From: Ramazzottius varieornatus
Lineage: Eukaryota; Tardigrada; Eutardigrada; Parachela; Ramazzottiidae
NCBI GenBank assembly: GCA_001949185.1
Contig: BDGG01000012.1
Coordinates: 1,196,035 to 1,260,034, forward strand
Reading direction: 5' to 3'
Length of the DNA: 64,000 nt
The notes below the pieces were generated by a model. That model was not told where the DNA came from and did not search any database. It saw only the letters and a list, made by a program, of their open reading frames with translations. Both the position numbers and the translations under genes were made by a program. Positions within the stretch are counted from its first letter, which is position 1. Each line of letters begins with the position of its first letter. Below are positions 59,035-64,000 of this stretch, one piece after another.

Positions 59035-61824
59035 TTACACAGAAGCTGTTATGGCCGGAATTGCTTTCTGACTTTCAGCATGAATGTTTGGATAGACCTC
59101 GGCGTCAGTGACGTCAAGAGCTTGTGACCGCGTTCCATATCCCGCGGTGTATGAGGAGCTCTCCACGATGCTACTGCTTTCATCCGCCTCGAATGGCATT
59201 CTCACCAGTGCCGGACTCGTCAAGGAACTCGTCAGCGGCCTCGTCAACATTTGACGCTTGGGAGCCACACGCCAGCTGGCCATTGCCGCTTTGCGTGCTC
59301 GTGCGGCACTCTCCCGTTGCTTATATCTTATTACTAGAAGATCGATGAGACAATATAGCCCGAAGAGAATGGCTGCACCAAAACACAATGAGGCCATTAC
59401 TGTACTGCATACGGGAAACCCGTACATGTCGTCCAGATATCCACCGAGAGCTGGCCCCATCACTTCCCTACGTCGAGTGATTCTGTTATGGCAATATGCT
59501 CAGAAAAATGACACGAACACTCACGCGTTCAAGCTCACTGAATAGTAAGAGATGTAGAAGAACATACCCCAGGGAATATGCCGATCCCCACACGCCCGAA
59601 ACCAGTGCGTATGTACCGATGTTTTCGGCCATCCCTGCTTCCCTGAAACAGAAGTCGTTATACTTGTACGGTTAAAAATAGTTCAGTAAACAATAAATTT
59701 AATAATTATAAGTAACGTGCTCGACTTACTCGGAAGCGAAAAGGAGCGCTTCAAATGTCGGTATCATAGCCAAGCTGCAAGAAATCACCGGAATGACTCA
59801 AGGATCTAGCTTCTCTTACGTAGAACGACTGCGGTCAGATGATGCTGCTCACTGATTTTCCTAATGTTCGTAACTTCGAAGATTTGTCATGGACGAAAAC
59901 CTACCTGATGGATGCTCCAAGTACTGCCAAGCAGACCAAATTGATCCACAGAGCGCTGTAGAAAATAATTTTCGTGGTCGCTCCGGGGACGATTACAGTG
60001 TCACAAAACCAAACAACTGTTGACTTACTTGTCGATACCCAACGATTTCCCAATGAGCGGGGAAGGTCCTAGGAAGAGCAGCGCCACGCCGGAGACAAGA
60101 AGTCCCACAATCATCAGGCCATCCGTGTTATCTAGCTTTTCCGTAATCCATCCCCACACTGGGGAACAGATGGCGTAGGTTGCGGAAACAAGTAAGAATA
60201 CCAGGCCGATCATAGCAGAACTCAAATGAAACTGAAAAGAAGACACTTCGATTGACGCGTTAAACTCTACTACTGTGCAGATTCTCTTAGCAGACTTAGC
60301 TAAGCCTGGATGGCATTCAGATTCCTTACCGGCACAAGATGCGGTTGTAACGTGGGATCGAGAAATCCCCACACGCTTGAAATGACTATAATGGTGAAGC
60401 AGACGATGTATATCGAGGGCGTACGGAAGAACCTCGACTGAGATCCTTTCAGCGGTTTCGTTACGACATCTGCGAAATCAGTCGAGAAGTGTGTAAACCA
60501 AGGAGCGAAAGTAAAAACAATGCGTTTCCGTTAAATCTGGTAGCGACACGCAGCGCACTTACGTTTGTGTTCTGGTAAGAGCCATATGTTCAGCGGTACA
60601 ACCATTAGCATCAGACCGCCAACAACAAAGAAGGGCAAGCGGAAACCACCCACGGAGTGCAGAAACCCGCCCAGCGCGGGTCCGATGGTCATGCCTAACC
60701 CAACGAACGACTCCAAGGTTCCGAAAACAACTGCGACATTCCCGGAAAACTATCACAGTAAACGAACATGAATAAGTTGTAGACTTACTTTGGCACCGAA
60801 CGAAAAAGAATACCTCGTACGCAAGGATGGTGAAGCTAGCCGTACAGAATGCTGCAGATAAAGAGGACCATGAACGAAATTCGAGTTCTAGAACGAAGGT
60901 AAAGGTTCACCAAATGGGTCAGAGCGGAGAGTTTACCTCCGGCTCCCAGCCCTTCGACAATACGAATGGCGAAAGCCAACGTGGTAAACATTACAGGATC
61001 GTTGATGTCTTCTAGAAACCTGCAAAAGCCACAACGTTCGAGCGCCACGGAATAAAAGATCTGATGAACAGCATTGGGGAGAACCTGTTCGTTAACGATG
61101 GTCCACGTACCCGAAGATGATGTTGCATCCACCAGCAACAAAAATGCCCGAAATGAAACAAAACTTCGCTCCAATACGGGGAACCTGGATATCACCGTGA
61201 GATAATCGTACCACGCCCAAGCGTATTGATGTCTAAACCAATGAAACATTGTGAAGAAAAACTATGATAGAGACTTACTAGTTTGGCGAAGACCGGAGAG
61301 CTAACAAAAACAGTCAGTGCATAAACAGCAAACACTCCACCGGAGACGGTCTGACTAGCTCCGACAGCAGCAACCTGCAACATCAGACCAGGCGTCATAT
61401 CAAACTAGAAAGTACGTGGAAGTTCAGTGGATACGGAGAAACGTACCTTCTCTGGAAAGAAAGGCGCCATGATACTCATACACAGATAAGAAAACATATC
61501 GACGATAGCGAGGCATAACAACGTCAGCTTCTCTTCGCGCGACATCTTCAGCAACGAGAAGGATTCCTCCGTGCTGGTTGACGACTCTGTGGATGCATCG
61601 TCCGGAGGATGGAACAGACGGTATCGAATTCCATCGAGGCTTGGCGCTCTCTCGAGGTTCTGAACAGGTCCAGCGATGGTCGAGCTCCGTCTGAACGAAC
61701 CGACGCTGACTCCGCTAGTGGCATACCTTGCAGCGCGCCCCACATTGGACGGCAGTCGACGGGAAGATCTTTGAAAGCTGGGTACTACCCATGACGTCCT
61801 AGGCTCCCATATTTCTGAGTCCAT
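59035..61824 (-). CDS. SLC18B1-like (vesicular polyamine transporter family) carrier
   Basis: Twelve-segment major-facilitator protein most like SLC18B1, which loads polyamines into vesicles using the proton gradient. An N-terminal tail of about 110 residues (MDSEIWEPRTSWVVPSFQ onward) is Arg/Ser-rich. Segment 1 reads LTLLCLAIVDMFSYLCMSIM then APFFPEKFDM; next VSSPVFAKL, IGAKFCFISGIFVAGGCNII and FGFLEDIN. The antiporter-like motif is LESFVGLGMTIGPALGGFLH with VPLNIWLLPEHK. The second half has SVWGFLDPTLQPHLV, LVFLLVSATYAICSPVWGWI, LFLGPSPLIG, LAMIPTFEALLFASE, LVSGVWGSAYSLG and VMGPALGGYLDDMYGFPVC. The C-tail is about 100 residues. Both tails are longer than in vertebrate SLC18B1. Many short introns; some borders not fixed. 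Polyamine specificity is inferred from family only. Confidence 0.88.
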
Positions 61825-62901
61825 CTTTCGGGATCTTCTGGGATGGCCTTGGGCTGGTCGTTAGTCAGCGTCGAGCGACAGCGGAATCTTACGATAGCGA
61901 AGATGCTAGTCCACTTCCCCCATCAATAGCTGCCGGTCTTTCAGTCCAACCTGCATGTCCCACAGGTTCTCCACAGGTCTGCTAGATCCTTGGGACACCT
62001 AAAACAGAAGTAATTGCTTTGCCTTTGGAGGACCATGAAACGATGGCAGGAAAGTTAGAAAACTGATAAGAACAGCTGGTTCGCATTATCACATACGTAA
62101 TTATATACACTGACAGACAACAAGCATGACTTGACACTTACGCCTTACGTGTTAGTGTTTCTGTCATGTCATGAACCCATGGTATACCATCCTCGGTTGA
62201 TTGCTGATTGACTCTGGTCAGCTAAAATAAATCTTCCGCCGGAAGCTCAAAGCCTCAAACTTATCCCTCGGGCCGCGGAATTTCTTTGTCCAGTTTCTCA
62301 AATACACTCAAATATAGTGGCCCACAAGTTCCGCACAAGAAAATCCGACTGTTCACTGCGATCGCTCCGACCAAGAAGAGTAACGGGGAAATAGCGAGAA
62401 GGAGAGTATGCTGGAAGAACGCACATGCACCTCGCCGAATGTCAATGGAATTGGATGGATCAGTTACCGGTGAGCCGATCGATGAGGAGCTGAGAGCTGA
62501 GAGCCCCGAGGCGAATCTTTGCATTATCATTTTGACACTTCGAACCCTTGCGTACCCGGAATACTAATTAGCCTATGCCTTGTTGTCCTTCGATCGAGGC
62601 TTGAGCTGATGCGTATCTGTACAAGATAACGGGACTTGCTCTGAATAGATTAGCAATTTTGTGCTTGGTCATTCTCTATCTCCGTGCGTTCTAAGGAGAT
62701 CTACCCAGCACAGTACCTGCTCTATAAGCTGAACTTCACTCTACAGTCCACTCGAAGTTCGGCTTCACAAGGAGCGAGCTTCATAATCACCGTGCAATCG
62801 CTCGGCTTTTGAAAGCCTTCCAAGGTCCCTCCACTGAACGTTAACGTTTCAACATCTGGTTTTCACTATTCTAAACTAAGATAGTGCTCGTGATCGTCGC
62901 C
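61825..62901. other. divergent spacer SLC18B1-like (-) / P450 (+)
   Basis: About 1.08 kb. An acceptor (CTGTTTTAG) near 61998 on the minus strand suggests a spliced SLC18B1-like 5' UTR. A minus-strand open frame of 89 codons (62261-62530) with one hydrophobic stretch is listed separately at low confidence. No RNA gene seen. Confidence 0.5.
62261..62530 (-). CDS. possible small membrane protein or spurious ORF
   Basis: 89 codons, starting MIMQRFASGLSALSSSS. There is one clear hydrophobic segment (TLLLAISPLLFLVGAIAV) followed by Cys-containing RIFLCGTCGPLYLSVFEK. No family recognised and the opposite strand is also open, so the open frame could be chance. It lies between two divergent genes and could alternatively be an upstream exon. 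Confidence 0.2.
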   Translation of the reverse strand: MIMQRFASGLSALSSSSIGSPVTDPSNSIDIRRGACAFFQHTLLLAISPLLFLVGAIAVNSRIFLCGTCGPLYLSVFEKLDKEIPRPEG

Positions 62902-64000
62902 ATGGACCTCGACTGGAGCTTCCTCACCTCCTTTGGGTTGATGTTGTTTATAGCTGTCGGATATTATTGGAAGAAACATCATGGAATCCCAGATGGACCT
63001 CGAGGTAGCCGATGAGGCTTGTAGTGTACTGTATATGGCTCCCTGCTAGCCTGTACCACGTATCGTTATGCACTTGGGAGTGCATGGTTTCAGACCTGTT
63101 GATCCTCCTAGGTTTACCATTTTTGGGGTTCGCCCCGTTCTTTGGACCTAACCCTCAAGACACTTTCCTCGCTTTGAAGCAGAAATATGGCAAGCTGTTC
63201 AGCATGTACATGGGTCGCCAGCTGACCATAGTTCTCAATGACTACGAAGCCATCAAAGCAGCCTATGTTGGCCAAGCAGACATCTTCACCGGCCGAGCAA
63301 AAGGTTTTGTTTTTGAGTTCATCACACGCGGTGAAGATGGCGAAACCCACGGTAATAACCATAATACGGAAACGCTTCAGAAAGAATAAGCAAAACACGT
63401 CGAGGAATAAAATCTCTGTTAATTGTTTCAGGTCTAGGTATGCTGGAAGGCGAGAGATGGAAAAATACGAGACGCTTCATGCTCTCGACATTCCGGGATC
63501 TGGGTAAAGCCTTTGTCCTTTGTCCTTCTTCCTTTTCTTTTGTCTATACTGTCTGGCGAAATGTGCGGGAATGGCGCTTCTAGGCATGGGCAAGGCCCGT
63601 ATCCAGGATCGTATCCTTCTCGAAGCGGAATGCCTCAACGAGACGATAGCGCAGAGTAATGGCGAGCCGTACGACCCGTTTTCCGCTTTGTCCGCCGCGG
63701 TAGCCAATGTTATCTGCACGTTGTGTTGGGGTAGACGCTACGATGCGAGCGATAAGGTCTTCCAACAGATCCTAGTCAACAACGGGGTTGTGGCAGAGTA
63801 CCTCGCTCAAGCCGGTCCTCTACTTTCCTACCCGGTCCTCCGCTTTGTACCTGGGAAACTGAAACAAGGCTGGGAGAGGTTCGTGGAAGTAATACGAAGT
63901 ACCAAGGCTTTTCAGAAAGCCATTATAGAGGAACACAAGAAAGAATACCAAGGTGATGAGCCGCGAGATTATATTGACGCGTTTTTCAAGCAACAGCGGA
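62902..64000 (+). CDS. cytochrome P450, CYP2-clan type, 5' part (continues past window)
   Basis: Membrane-anchored monooxygenase. Starts MDLDWSFLTSFGLMLFIAVG, a short N-terminal anchor, then basic WKKHHGIPDGPRG and the proline hinge completed by splicing (GPRGLPFLGFAPFFGPNPQ). Introns at 63005-63111, 63352-63431 and 63504-63583 all keep frame. Landmarks: ALKQKYGKLFSMYMGRQLTI, YVGQADIFTGRAKGF, the helix C motif GERWKNTRRFMLSTFRDLGM (Trp and Arg contact haem propionate), AVANVICTLCWGRRYD and PGKLKQGWERF. The window ends at helix F/G-H, before the oxygen-binding, ExxR and haem-cysteine motifs, so activity and exact CYP subfamily cannot be judged. The helix C pattern and hinge point to the CYP2 clan. 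Confidence 0.93.

Overview
The window is animal nuclear DNA, densely packed on both strands. Protein genes are interrupted by many short GT-AG introns (mostly 50-250 nt), and intergenic gaps are often under 1 kb. I read most genes by splicing: choosing donors and acceptors that keep phase and restore a recognised protein family. The content is metazoan: a receptor guanylate cyclase, SLC17, SLC18 and SLC22 carriers, an animal-type phosphomevalonate kinase, DCAF15, BRWD/PHIP, an E2F1-3-type factor and a ciliary IFT protein. I cannot fix the phylum. The compact layout with short introns would suit a small invertebrate such as a tardigrade or another ecdysozoan, but that is a low-confidence inference. 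I recognised no tRNA, rRNA, CRISPR or prokaryotic feature.

Layout. 1-5449: the 3' half of a receptor guanylate cyclase (+) and an SLC22-like carrier (+). 5775-13826: two paralogous SLC17 (sialin-like) carriers head to head, separated by about 2.25 kb. 14609-20187: WDR19/IFT144 (+). 20577-27496: HACD3-like dehydratase (-), molybdenum cofactor sulfurase (+) and DCAF15-like ubiquitin-ligase receptor (-). 28924-34160: E2F (+), phosphomevalonate kinase (-) and AP-3 sigma (+). 34575-42349: a large BRWD/PHIP-type chromatin reader (-). 42908-50250: RPL30 (+), V-ATPase subunit H (-), proteasome ATPase Rpt2 (+) and an unrecognised protein with an internal repeat (-). 50776-52389: a linker-histone-like protein with a very long acidic tail (-). 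53481-61824: glutaminase (-) and an SLC18B1-like carrier (-). 62902-64000: the 5' part of a CYP2-type cytochrome P450 (+), cut by the window end.

The genes are mostly unrelated housekeeping functions and do not form one pathway. Local themes are membrane carriers (four major-facilitator genes plus their duplicates), chromatin and cell cycle (E2F, BRWD, H1-like), protein turnover (Rpt2, DCAF15) and endolysosomal function (AP-3 sigma, V-ATPase H).

The most interesting non-genic signal is a family of short inverted-repeat elements with a core near AGTGGCGCAC...GTGCGCCACTT. I found eight copies, all inside introns, five of them in the BRWD gene. Other points of interest are a phase-compatible alternative first exon for one SLC17 gene, 20-nt and 30-nt microexons in its paralogue, a BRWD protein with no visible second bromodomain, an H1-like protein with an acidic N-terminal tail of about 260 residues, and an unrecognised protein with a three-fold repeat and a possible PP1-docking motif.
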